From NCBI GenBank assembly GCA_963718775.1, contig OY970377.1, forward strand, positions 372,001-436,000: a DNA stretch of 64,000 bases, read 5' to 3'. The first letter of the stretch is position 1, and each line of letters starts with the position of its first letter. The position numbers were made by a program, and so were the translations under genes. Positions 10,603 to 21,973 of the stretch are shown one piece after another. The notes beneath the pieces were generated by a model. The model had not been told where the DNA came from. It did not search any database and saw only the letters and a list, made by a program, of their open reading frames with translations. This DNA comes from VRUE01 sp963718775. GTDB lineage: Bacteria; Actinomycetota; Thermoleophilia; Solirubrobacterales; 70-9.

Positions 10603-11043
10603 TCAGACTCCCCTCACGATGTTGGTCCAGGTGCCCTTGACGACCTCGTCGCCGTCCTGGTTGACCGAGACGGTCTCGAAGACGTAGAAGCCCTTGCCGT
10701 CCTTCTCGAAGATCTCCAGGCACTTGGCGCTGGTCGTGATCTCGTCGCCCGAGCAGGCCGGCTCGCCCCACTCGAACTCCTGGCCGCCGTGCACCATCGC
10801 GGCGAAGTTCATCCCCACCTCGGGGTCGAACATCGCCGGCCCCAGCGCCGGGGCGCTGTAGACGACGCAGAACATCGGCGGCGCGACGACGTCGCGGTAG
10901 CCGGCCGCCTTGGCCGCCTCGCGGTCGAAGTGGACCGGGTTGTCGAGCCCGATCACCCGCGCGTACTCGCCGATCTTCTCCTTGCCCACCTCGTACGTCG
11001 TGGCGGGCCATTCCTTGCCTATTGCCTCAGTCTTGATCGCCAT
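10603..11043 (-). CDS. MaoC-type dehydratase N-terminal domain protein (HadA-like)
   Basis: Intact protein of 146 residues with TYEVGKEKIGEYARVIG, NPVHFDREAAKAAGYRDVVAPPMF and HGGQEFEWGEP, matching the FAS1-like/HadA hot-dog subunit that pairs with a HadB-type subunit. It precedes the HadB-like gene with a one-base gap, so a heterodimeric dehydratase of fatty-acid chain elongation is likely. The catalytic residues are carried by the partner, as usual. Confidence 0.87.
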   Translation of the reverse strand: MAIKTEAIGKEWPATTYEVGKEKIGEYARVIGLDNPVHFDREAAKAAGYRDVVAPPMFCVVYSAPALGPAMFDPEVGMNFAAMVHGGQEFEWGEPACSGDEITTSAKCLEIFEKDGKGFYVFETVSVNQDGDEVVKGTWTNIVRGV

Positions 11044-11058
11044 GGCGCGGCACCCTAC

Positions 11059-12853
<1,795 letters not shown>

Positions 12854-12902
12854 CGGCGGGTGCGGAGTATGGCGACAGAGGTTCTTGGCCGGCGGGTCCT
12901 GT

Positions 12903-13023
12903 CGTGTGGAGGGGGTGCCATCCTTGCGCTGCGCGCTGCTCCGGGCAAAGGGATATCGCGGGATGCGGGATGAGGCCCTGCCCTCCGCAGCCTCCGCGCG
13001 GCGGAGGTCACCCCCTCCACACG
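12903..13023. repeat. Inverted repeat with 15-bp perfect arms, lepA upstream region
   Basis: Arms 12903-12917 and 13009-13023 are exact complements (CGTGTGGAGGGGGTG). Inside, CCTCCGC/GCGGAGG forms a small second hairpin near 12991. It fills the space between the lepA start and the stop (13049-13051) of the membrane protein gene. Its interior does not obviously match the other elements. Confidence 0.8.
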
Positions 13024-13048
13024 CCACCCGCCGGAGAAGCGGAGTCGG

Positions 13049-15107
13049 CTAGCGGCGGCACGCCGATGGATCCAGGGGGGTCCTTAGCTTGAAGACGATC
13101 GTCGGCGGCTTTCGCAGGACCACTGTTGCGCCTGGAGCTTCTGTCCAGCGGGCCGTGGCGGGATACGGAGGCTTGCCGGGTTCGATGCGGTCGCGGCTGG
13201 TGACTACGTAGTCGTAGTCGCCGTCGTTGAGGAGGCGGCGCCAGTGGCGGCAGGTGGCGGGGGCGGTGAAGCCGCCGTGGGGTTGCTCTTCGCCGATGTA
13301 GTCGACGTGGTTGCTGAGGTCGCTGCCGAAGAGGGGGTACTGGCGGGTGCTGGTGGTGGCGATGCGGGCGTCGCTGATGTCCTGGGCCCACTTGAAGGCG
13401 GCGTTGAGGCCCGGGGTCGTGAAGGTCGGGTCGGCGTAGCGGCTGCGTCAGGTAGTGGCGCTGGACGGGGTAGCCGGCGGCAACCACGAGCACGCCCAGC
13501 GCGACGAGCACCGTCACCGCCTGCCCTGACCCAAGCCGCGGAATGCGTTCGTCATTTGTGGCGCTATGCCGCAACAAATGACGAACGCATCGAGAGACGG
13601 GCCAGGCGTCGCCGCAGCGGCGGCGCCGCGGGCAGGAGCGCGAGGCCGAGGACCAGGGCTGGGGCGAGGTAGCGGAGGCCCGACTCGAAGCCGCGGGGGA
13701 TTCCCTCGGGGCCGGAGGCGGAGGTCGGGGCGATGAGCCAGGCGAAGACGGCAGCGAGGCCCGCGGCAGCCGGCGACCCGCAGCACGGGCTCGGAGCGAC
13801 GACCGAGGCAGAGCAGCAGGCCGGCCAGCGCGACGGCGAGCGAGCAGCGGCCAGAAGACCGAAAGGCCGTCGTGCAGGCCGGGCAGGAACCAGTCCGACC
13901 AGACCGAGCCGTCGGTCAGGTAGCCGAGGACGCTGTGGCCTTCGCGCCCGCCCAGCGCCTGCTCGGGCGCCGGCAGCGAGATCGGCCCGATGTCCTTGAA
14001 CCAGGGCAGCGGGTTGCCGGTGTGGATCAGGTTGCGCAGGTACCAGTAGCCGCCGCCGGCCAGAGCCGCGAGGCCTGCGATCGCCAAACGAGCGCCACCT
14101 CCCCCCTTCGGCGCGATCGCAGCCAGGCCGACGACGAGCACCGCCGCGGGCAGGAGGAAGTTGAGCTTGGTCCCGGCGGCCAGGCCCGCCGCGAGGCCAA
14201 TCAAGGCCACGGCACCCAGCGAGAGGCCCGCCTCCATCGCGGCGTGCCGCCCAGGCGTTCACGGCAATCGCAACAGCAGCAAGTAGGAAGAAGATCCCGA
14301 CGATGTCGTTGCGCGCCTCACCGGCCTGATCGGAGAGCGCAGGCAAGCTCAGCGCAATCGCTCCGAGCGCCAGCGACAACGGCGCGACCTTGTACGGCCT
14401 CCCGATGCACCAGCAGGCCACCAGGCAGCCGACGAACCAGCCGAGGTTCAGCAGCGGCGACAGCAGATCCCGCCCGAACGCCAGCATCCCCACCGCGTGG
14501 AAGATTTCCGAGTTCGCCGGGTAGAACCAGGCCAGGAACTGCGGCGCGATGAAGTGCAAGCTCCAGGTATCTCCGCTCTGGAAGAACCCCGCCGCGAACG
14601 GCCCGTGGTACCAGGTCGAGTCGAACCCGGTCATCCCCGTCGACAGCTGCGGCTTCATCCCCAGCGGCGAAGTGGACCACCGCCACGGCCGCAATCGCCA
14701 GGGCCACCAGAGCCGCCGGAGAAGGACGGTGGGCGGGTCCCTCCGGCGCAGCGGCGTCCTCTTTTTCGCCCCACCCACCCCCGCGGCCAGCCACAGGCTC
14801 AGCAGGCGAAAAACCCAGCAAGCCGGAGGGACCCGCCCACCGTCCTCCCACCAGCGACCAGAGCCCCGCGCCCACAACGACCACGCCAGCGAGATACGGC
14901 ACCGGCTCGAACAGCCCGAAGCTGCCGAGCAGCTCCGCCGCCCAAGCAAGACGAGCGAGCGCGAGCACCGCGGTCGCGAGATGCGCTGGCGCGCCCTCGA
15001 GCTCCGAGACGAACCGCCGGCGCAGCGCCGCCGCCCCGAGCCAGGCGAAGCCGACGAGCAAGCCGATCTCGACGACCCCGAGCAGGTAGCGCCCAACGCT
15101 CGAGCAT
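13049..15107 (-). CDS. Polytopic membrane protein, glycosyltransferase (GT39/87-like)
   Basis: A large inner-membrane protein with many hydrophobic helices (LLGVVEIGLLVGFAWLGAAA, YLAGVVVVGAGLWSL, ALVALAIAAVAVVHFA, SPLLNLGWFVGCLVACWC, PLSLALGAIALSLPALSD). The periplasmic motif QLSTGMTGFDSTWYHGPFAA and the following FIAPQFLAWFYPANSE resemble lipid-linked sugar transferases; the exact substrate is unknown. Many indels split it. The start ATG at 15107 follows the murJ stop directly. Two inverted repeats lie within it: one at 14723-14847 keeps the frame open; one at 13543-13590 coincides with a frame change. The end is taken as KLRTPLDPSACRR at 13049. Confidence 0.7.
13543..13590. repeat. Perfect 17-bp inverted repeat inside the membrane glycosyltransferase-like gene
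   Basis: Arms 13543-13559 and 13574-13590 are exact complements with a 14-base loop. On the minus strand the coding frame entering it (PPLRRRLARLS) meets a TAG in the loop, while the coding frame leaving it (AVTVLVALGVLVVAAG) is a different one. So either the insertion broke the frame or an indel lies close by. Confidence 0.85.
14723..14847. repeat. Long inverted repeat, 25-bp arms, family 1 copy D, inside coding sequence
   Basis: Arms 14723-14747 and 14822-14846 are exact complements. A second inner stem pairs TTTTTCGCC (14762-14770) with its complement (14805-14813), and CCCGCGGCCAGCCACAGGCT (14780-14799) matches copy A with few changes. The minus-strand frame of the surrounding membrane protein stays open across it (GGRWAGPSGLLGFSP, then GGGWGEKEDAAAPEGPAH), between two hydrophobic helices. 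Confidence 0.88.
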
Positions 15108-16693
15108 CTAGCGCCGCCGCACGAGGCGCGTGATCTGCTCCAGCTCGGCGATGCGAAGCAGCTTGGCGGCGCCGACGTAGATGAGCCCGCCGAGCCCCAG
15201 AGCCGACGCCGAGCGAGACGATCTGGCCGAAGCAGGCCGCGACCGAGGGCGCTGTCGAGGACGTCCCAGACGCCGAAGCTGACGGCGGCCAGAGCGGCGG
15301 CGGCGATCGTGATGCGGATGCCGGTCGTCGAGCAGGCGGCCCAGCTCGAGACCGTCGAGGATCCGGCGCAGGATCACCGCCTGGGCGACGACGCTGGCGA
15401 CCGTGGCGATCGCCGTCGAGGCGACGATGCCGCCGACGCCGAGGTGGTAGAGGGCGAGGGCGCCGAGCGCCGTGACGGCGAGGTTGCCGGCGGCGATCGT
15501 CGGTCGGCATCCAGGGCCGCTGGAGGCTGAAGAAGGTGCGGGTGAGGAGCAGGAAGAGGCCGTTGGTCGGCAGCGAGAAGGCGAACCAGAAGAGCGCCGT
15601 GGCGACCAGGGTCGTCTGCTCGGCGGTGAACTCGCCGCGCTGGTAGACGAGGCGGATCATCGGCTCGGAGAGGACGAGGACCGCGGCGGCGGCAGGGACG
15701 AGGACGAAGAGGATCTGGCGCATCCCGTTGGCCATCGTCGCCCGCAGGTTGTCGTGCTCGCCGCGGGCGGCGAAGCGGGCCAGGGTCGGGAAGAGCACGG
15801 TCGCGATCGCCACCGAGAAGATCCCCTGCGGCAGCTGGTAGATGCGGAAGGCCTTGTCGATCGCCGCCGGCGCCTGGTCGCTGACCAGGCTGCCGAAGAG
15901 GCTGTTGATCAGCAGGTTGAAGTTGATCAGGCCGAGGCTGATCGTCACCGGCAGCATCAGCAGCAGGACGCGGCGCACGTCGCGGTTGCGCCAGTCGAAG
16001 CTCCATTCGAACTTGAACGGCGTGTTGCGCAGGTCGAAGGCGGGGATCAGCAGCTGCACCAGGGTGCCGACGAGGATGCCGATCGCGTAGGCGTAGATCC
16101 GGTCCTGGCCGTGGAACATCGGCGCCAGGACGACGACGAGCAGGATGATCGTCAGGTTCCAGAACAGCGGCGAGATCGCGAAGGCGCCGAAGCGGTCGTA
16201 GCTGTTGAGGATGCCGACGACGACGCCGCTGATCCCGAGCAGGATCAGGATCGGGAAGAGGACCTGGGAGAGGGTGATCGTGAGGTCGAGGATCTCGCCT
16301 TCGAAGCCGGGCGCGAAGAGCGGCATGATCACCGGGGCGGCGAGGACGAAGAGCGCCGTGATCGCGCCGAGCACGAGGGTGACGAGCAGCAGCAGGGTCG
16401 AGGCGAGCCGGAAGGCCTCGCGGTAGTTCTTGTTCTCCAGCTGCTCGGTGAAGATCGGCACGAAGGCCGGCTGCAGCGCCGCGTCGGCGAAGAGGGCGCG
16501 GACCAGGTTGGGGACCTGGAAGGCGATCGTGAAGGCCGACATCGGCCCGTTGACGCCGTAGTAGGACGGCGGCGACGATCTCGCGCACCAGGCCGGCGAC
16601 CCGCGAGGCGGCGGTGGCAACCGAGAAGAATGCCGTCGAGCGGGCGAGGCGGCCACGCTGGACTGGCTCTTGCTGCGTTGCGGGGGTCTCCAA
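15108..16693 (-). CDS. murJ: Lipid II flippase MurJ (MviN)
   Basis: MurJ moves lipid II across the membrane. Starting at the ATG at 16693 it reads ARSTAFFSVATAASRVAGLVREI, and after an indel near 16565 FQVPNLVRALFADAALQPAFVPIF, the hallmark N-terminal region, then helices PVIMPLFAPGF, FPILILLGISGVVVGIL and QLPQGIFSVAIATVLFP. Further indels lie near 15505, 15330 and 15215. Its TAG is followed at once by the ATG of the membrane glycosyltransferase-like gene. It is divergent from rpsT with 36 bases between the starts. Confidence 0.92.
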
Positions 16694-16729
16694 GCTTTAT
16701 CTCACTCGCTATAGTCGGCCGCCGCGAAC

Positions 16730-16999
16730 ATGGCAAACATAGCCTCACAGAAGAAGCGGATCCTACGCAGCGAGCGCGAGCGCACGGAGAACCGCCTGCT
16801 CACGAGCACGGTGAAGACCTATTTCCGCCGGCTCGAAAGCGCGATCGAGGACGGCGACGCGAGCAAGATCGAGGCCGAGCACCGCGCCCTCGTCTCCAAG
16901 ATCGACAAGGCCGTGCAGAAGGGCGCCATGCACAAGAACACCGGCGCTCGCAAGAAGTCGAGAGCGGCCCGCCTCGCCGCCGCCGCAGCCGCCAAGTAG
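16730..16999 (+). CDS. rpsT: 30S ribosomal protein S20
   Basis: An intact 89-residue basic protein, MANIASQKKRILRSERERTE, with RLLTSTVKTYFRRLE, KIDKAVQKGAMHKNTGARKKSRAARL, a clear S20 match in length and motif. It is one of the few plus-strand core genes in this part. It converges with holA: the two stop codons are adjacent. Confidence 0.97.
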   Translation: MANIASQKKRILRSERERTENRLLTSTVKTYFRRLESAIEDGDASKIEAEHRALVSKIDKAVQKGAMHKNTGARKKSRAARLAAAAAAK

Positions 17000-17983
17000 C
17001 TACGCCGCCGCGCCTGCTGCTCGCCTGCAGGGCCAGCGTCAGCGCCAGCTCGTCGCCGTAGTCGGCGCCGCCGCGGCACCAGACCTCGAGGTCGGCGAGG
17101 GCGATCGTCGCCGCCTGCAGGTCCTCGACGTTCGTCTTGCCCAGGCGAGCGACGAGCTGCTTCGCCGCGTAGGGATGCATGCCGAGGCTCGACTCGACCT
17201 GCTTCGGCGGCACGCCCTCCTCGATCTGGGCAGCGGCCGCGCAGGCTTTGCGCAGCCGCGAGGCGAGGCCGTAGATCAACCCGGTGACGTTCTCGCCCTG
17301 AGAGATGAGCCGCTCGGCGATCGACGCCGCCTTGCCGGCGTCGCGTTCGAGCAGCGCGTCGGAGAGCGCCCAGACGGCGGCCTCGGAGGTGTCGGAGACC
17401 ATCGCGTCGAGGTCGGCGGCGGTCACCTCGCCCTCCCTCTCCGGCCCACAGCGCCAGCCGCTCCAGCTCGTTGCGCAGGCGCACCGGGTTGGCGCCCATG
17501 CGATCGACCAGCATGCGAGCGGCGGCGGGCTCGAGCGCGATAGCCGAGCTGCTTCGCTTCGCCGACGAGCAGGCGCGGCATGTCGCGCGCCTTGGGCGCC
17601 TCGAACTCGTGGATCTCGCCCTTTGCCGCCTTGACCGCCTTGGCCAGCTTCGCCGGCGCCTTGGCGCGGGCGATCAGGACCACGGTCAGGTCCGGCGGCA
17701 GCGCGCCGAGCGCGGCGGCGACCGCCTCGAGCTGCTTGTCGCGCCAGCGCTCGACCCCGTCGGCGAGCAGGTAGCGGCGCGTCTCGGTCAGCGACATCGC
17801 CGGGATCGCCGCCAGCAGCGCCTCGTGGTCGGGGCCGCCCCGCCCCTCGCTCGGCTCGAAGACCTCCAGCGCGCCGGCGCCGCCGTCGCCTTCGGCCCGC
17901 GCCCGCAGGCGCGAACGCGTCGCGTCGATCTTCGCCTCGTCGGTGCCGGCGATCAGGTAGAGCGATGCCAAGCTCTCGGCCAT
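17000..17983 (-). CDS. holA: DNA polymerase III delta subunit
   Basis: HolA opens the sliding clamp as part of the clamp loader. The N-terminal half reads MAESLASLYLIAGTDEAKI and continues with the delta-subunit pattern; after indels near 17545 and 17440 the C-terminal half gives ARMLVDRMGANPVRLRNEL, VTAADLDAMVSDTSEAAVW, LISQGENVTGLIYGLASRLRK and LADLEVWCRGG. The last few codons are uncertain because the visible frame runs on into the antisense of rpsT; a TAG at 17000-17002 is one frame away. It is commonly found beside rpsT, as here. Confidence 0.88.
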
Positions 17984-17994
17984 CGCAGCCGAGT

Positions 17995-18819
17995 CTAGTG
18001 ACGGTACTTGTCTGACTTCCCGCCTTCGACGGATTCCTTGTCGGCGCCCTTTTCGGGGACTTCCGGAGCTTGCTTCGACTTGGCTTCCACCGGCACTGGC
18101 GCGGCCGTCTTCGACGGCGGCGCAATCTCGTCTTCCTCAGCCTTGTCGATTGAGTCTTCGTTCGACTTCGACGGTGGGTAGTGGCTCGCGCCCTTGCTGC
18201 CCTGACGGCCCTTTGACTTCCCAGTCGAAGAGCCCTCGGACTTGCCTTTACCGCTCGTCTTCGAGGGGACCGACCCGCTCGACTTCGACTTCGACTTTGA
18301 CTTGGAGCTCGAGGTCTTCTTGGACTGCGATTCGGAATTGGACTTCGGCTCACTCGCCACGGTTGAATCCGGCGCCGGGGATGGTGGCGGCGACGACACC
18401 GGCGCAGGCGCAACTGGCTGGCCTTCCGGCTCTGGGACTGGGACTGGATTCGGCGAGGGTGACGGTGGCGCGACTCCCGGGCTTGGCTGCGGGGCGGGCG
18501 AGGCCACCAGGGAACGCGAGCCTCCGAGGCCGGCATCAGCCGGCGAACGCCCCCTGCGGGGGGCCTGGGCAGTCGCGGTCCCGCGCCCACCGCGCACGCG
18601 CACGGGCGAGTCGATGCTGCCGCTCTGAGCCAAGGCGATCGCATCGTCGACGCTGCCGGCCTTGGACGAATCGCCTGGGATCGGGCCGCTGAACACGCCG
18701 GGGAAGCCGAGCTGGGCGATGAAGACGATCAACCCCAACCCGACCACCGTGGCCAAGCCGAACAGGGCGATCGAGGCGCTGCGCAACCTGACCAGCATCC
18801 CGTCCCCCATCAGGCTCAT
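17995..18819 (-). CDS. Membrane-anchored Ser/Pro/Lys-rich low-complexity protein
   Basis: Unrecognised protein of about 274 residues. It has a positively charged start MSLMGDGMLVRLRSAS, one hydrophobic helix (IALFGLATVVGLGLIVFIAQLG), and then a long tail with no globular pattern: a Pro/Ser stretch (PSPGVAPPSPSPNPVPVPEP), a Ser/Lys stretch (KTSSSKSKSKSKSSGS) and an acidic end. The topology suggests one membrane anchor with an extracytoplasmic disordered tail. Earlier in-frame starts exist at 18864. It lies between holA and comEC on the same strand. Confidence 0.6.
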   Translation of the reverse strand: MSLMGDGMLVRLRSASIALFGLATVVGLGLIVFIAQLGFPGVFSGPIPGDSSKAGSVDDAIALAQSGSIDSPVRVRGGRGTATAQAPRRGRSPADAGLGGSRSLVASPAPQPSPGVAPPSPSPNPVPVPEPEGQPVAPAPVSSPPPSPAPDSTVASEPKSNSESQSKKTSSSKSKSKSKSSGSVPSKTSGKGKSEGSSTGKSKGRQGSKGASHYPPSKSNEDSIDKAEEDEIAPPSKTAAPVPVEAKSKQAPEVPEKGADKESVEGGKSDKYRH

Positions 18820-18947
18820 GCCTTGAATCGCGCGCAGCCGCTGTCGAGCCCAGGAGAGCACCAATTAGAGCATCGACCCCTGGCTGCTCCGAACACAAGC
18901 GGGGACCGGCGAAACCCCAGTAATGCCTCGGTGATCCGTCTAGTGCC

Positions 18948-20799
18948 TCATCCACCCGCGTCGACCGCAACCGAGCGCCTGTCGACCGAGAGGACGATCG
19001 TGCCGTCGCGATCGGTGCGCAAAGTGTCGACGTCGTGCGCGGCGAGAGTCGCGAGCGTGGCGGGCGTCGGGTGGCCGTAGGAGTTGCCCTCGCCGACCGA
19101 GATCACGGCCAGCCGCGGGTCGATCCGCTCGAGCAGGGCGTCGAGGCCGGCGTCATCGCTGCCGTGGTGCGCGACCTTGAGCACGTCGACCGGGCCGGGG
19201 TCGATCGGCACGGCCTCGGCCTCGGCATCGGCGCTGAGCAGCATCGAGAAATCGCGCCAGCGGGCGAGCAGGACCAAGGCCTGGCTATTGGGATCGGCGC
19301 CGGCAAGCGGCGTGGCGAGCAGCTCGGGTGGTGGCCAGAGGACGTCGATCCGCAGTCCTCCGGAGCTGAGCGTGTCGCCCTGCGCGATCGGCGACGGGGC
19401 GGCTCCGGCGGCCTCGGCCTCGCTGCGCAATCGCCGGCCGAGCCGAGCGTAGGCGAGCCGGGCGACCGGGAAGCGGCCGAGCAGCTCCTCGACCCCACCG
19501 GCATGATCGGACTCTTCGTGGGTGACGATCGCCGCGCCGAGCCGCTCGACCCCGGCCGCATGCAGCTTCTCGGCGAGATCGTCACCCGGCGGTCCGCCGT
19601 CGACGAGAACCGCCGGCGCCCGGACGGGCTGGAGCAGGATCGCGTCGCCCTGGCCGACGTCGAGGATCGAGACGCGCAGCCCGGCGACCGGCGGGACTTC
19701 GTCCGACCCGCTCCCCGGCGCGGACCAGATCAGGACGACGGCCACCACAACCGCAATCGCAATCGCCATCGCCGGCGCACGACGGCCTTGGCCGCTCCGA
19801 TACCTGCCTGACGGCCGCGATCCGGTGACGGCGCAGGAGCCAGGGGACCGCGATCGTCAGAGCAGCAAGGAGCAGATAGGAGACGAGCAGTCCGATGCCG
19901 CTCAGCCGCACGTCCAGGTAGGCCCAGCTCGGCCGGCCGCACCAGGCGGCGACCTGGGCGATGTAGGCGAGCAGCGGGGCGTTGATCGCGTTGAAGACCG
20001 CGACCGGGAAGCCGGGGATCTGGCCACCGAGCGCGGCAAGCATCGCCAGCCACATCGCCGGTGCCACGGCAGGCAGCGCCAGCAGGTTGGCGAAGAGCGT
20101 CGTCGTCGAGACGCTTTCGAAATGGAAGGCGATCAGCGGCGCCGTCGCCAGAGTGGCGGCGATCGTCATCGCGGCGCCCTCGGCGAGCGCGGCGCGCCAG
20201 CCATGCGATCCGATCCGCGCCGCGATCGCCGCGCGCAGCGGCGAAGCTAGGGCAAGGATGCCGAGCACGGCGGCGAAGCTGAGCTGCCAGCCGATGTCGG
20301 CAGCGATCCGCGGATCGATCGCCAGGGTGAGGATCGCCGCCACCGCGAGCGCCGTAGAGGCGCGAGCCGCGCCGCCCGGCGAGCGTCGCCAGCAGGCTCA
20401 GCCCGCCCATCACGCCGGCACGCAGGATCGACGGCCCGGCGCCGGCCAGCGGCACGTAGACGACGATCGCCGCGAGGACCCAGAGCAGACGGGTGCGCAG
20501 CGGCATGCCGAGCGCCGCCAGCAGCGGCATCGCCAGCAGGCCGAGCAGGGCGACGTTCTGGCCGGAGACGGCGAGCAGGTGGCTCAGTCCGGCGCGGCGG
20601 AAGTCTTCGACCGTGGACTCGTCGATGCCGTCGTCCTCGCCGAGGACGAAGCCACGAGCCAGCTCCGCCTCGCGGGCCGGCATGCCACGGCCGAGGGCAG
20701 CCTCGGCACGCTCCCGGATCGCTTCCGGTGGGCGAGCGCGAGCGCGACCACCGCAACGATGCCGAGCACGACGAGCCCGGCAGGGCGCCCAGCCCGCAT
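18948..20799 (-). CDS. comEC: ComEC/Rec2 DNA-uptake channel protein
   Basis: ComEC is the inner-membrane channel for transforming DNA. The competence domain begins GLSHLLAVSGQNVALLGLLA, with many helices after it (PLAGAGPSILRAGVMGGLSL, DIGWQLSFAAVLGILAL, TTTLFANLLALPAVAPAMW). The C-terminal metallo-beta-lactamase-like domain reads LDVGQGDAILLQ, VTHEESDHAGG and VLKVAHHGSDDAG. Indels near 20640, 20360 and 19815 shift the frame. The usual N-terminal OB-like domain seems short or missing. comEA lies directly upstream, and dprA is present at the right end of the window, so a transformation system is likely complete. Confidence 0.9.
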
Positions 20800-20806
20800 C
20801 GAGCGA

Positions 20807-21393
20807 CTAGGGCTGAAGGCGAGCGCGCAGCGACTCCATCGTCGCCGGCCCGATCCCGCTCACCTGGTCGAGCTGGTCGACCGAGGCGAGCCCGCCCTGC
20901 TGGTCGCGGTATTCGATGATCTTCTGCGCCGTCACCGGTCCGATCCCGTCGATCTCTTCGAGCTGCTCGGCCGTCGCCGTGCCGACGCTGATCGGTCCGT
21001 CTTCGCTTGCCGCGCCCGTCGCGCCGAGCGGCACGCCGCCCGGACCCCTCTTCGGCACGACGACCTGCTGGCCGTCGGCGAGGCGAGCGGCGAGGTTGAT
21101 CGCTTCCAGCAGCGCTCCAGCGCCGGCGCCGCCGGCCCGCCGCACCGCATCGGTCACCCGCGCGCCGGCCGGCAAGCGGTAGACGCCGGGCCGCGCGACG
21201 GCGCCGGTGACGTGAACGACCACGTCGGAGCCGCTGTTGTCGACGCCGAACTGCTTGCCGCCAACGGAGGAGAAACGAGCTCGTCTGCTTCGGCGCTGTT
21301 CCCCTCGGCGCGTATCGCTCGCGCGCCGACGAGCAACAGCGCGACGGCCACGGCGCCATAGACGGCGATCTGCGATCTGCTCAGCTCGGGCAT
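20807..21393 (-). CDS. comEA: ComEA-type DNA-binding competence protein
   Basis: ComEA binds incoming DNA outside the membrane. The start MPELSRSQIAVYGAVAVALL gives an N-terminal anchor, a Ser-rich linker follows, and then (after an indel near 21265) a SLBB-like domain (VVHVTGAVARPGVYRLPAGAR, GQQVVVPKRG) and a C-terminal double helix-hairpin-helix (TATAEQLEEIDGIGPVTAQKI, VSGIGPATMESLRARL). It ends just before comEC, with which it forms a competence operon. Confidence 0.9.
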
Positions 21394-21451
21394 CGACCCG
21401 AACCGTCTCCAACGCGAACGCGCGCGTGGCGCGCACACTCACACGACTTCG

Positions 21452-21848
21452 CTACAGATCTTCGTCGTCGTAGCCGGCTACCTCCGCGAGCTGATCGCTG
21501 TACAGCTCGGAGGCGGCAACCGGCGGCGACTGCACCGAGACACAGGCCAGATCGGCATCGCCGTCGTTGGCGATCGAGTGGTCGGTCGCCGGGCGGAACG
21601 AGGATCAGGTCGCCCTCGGCGACCTCCTGAGTGTCACCCGCAACCGACATCGTGCCGGCGCCGCGGACGACGACGTAGACCTGCTCGGCCTCCTCGTGGG
21701 AGCGCAGAGTCTGCTCGGCGCCGGAGGGCAACTCCAACCAGGTGACGGAGAGATTGCGCGAGCCGAGTTCGCCCGCGTCCATGAGCACACGGGTGCGCAG
21801 CCGGTGCCACTCCTCCACCGGGGCTTCGGCAAGTCGTCGGACAAGCAC
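21452..21848 (-). CDS. Cupin-domain protein
   Basis: A small single-domain cupin of about 131 residues. Motif 1 reads TLRSHEEAEQVYVVVRGAGTM and motif 2 GDLILVPPATDHSIAN, matching the two metal-binding cupin boxes (His, Glu and His). The GTG at 21848 was chosen as start because the residues before it come from an inverted repeat. One indel near 21593 disrupts motif 2. The role is unknown; such proteins often isomerise or bind small sugars or act as sensors. Confidence 0.75.
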
Positions 21849-21867
21849 GCGCGCTTTGTACCAGAAA

Positions 21868-21973
21868 GTCCCTAGGCCGCGAAACCGGCGCATCTCGGCG
21901 TCCTCGTTCGCTCACGTGCGGAGCACGCTTCGCTCACTGCGTCCTTGATCTGCTTGGTCTCGCGGCCTAGGAC
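21868..21973. repeat. Inverted repeat, family 2 copy F, abutting the leuS stop codon
   Basis: Outer arms 21868-21882 and 21960-21973 pair over 14 positions with one extra base on the left. The interior, read on the minus strand (21959 to 21888), begins GACCAAGCAGATCAAGGACG and ends CGAGGACGCCG, almost the same as the core of the element at 58405-58573. The arm reaches the leuS stop codon (21973-21975). Confidence 0.8.
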
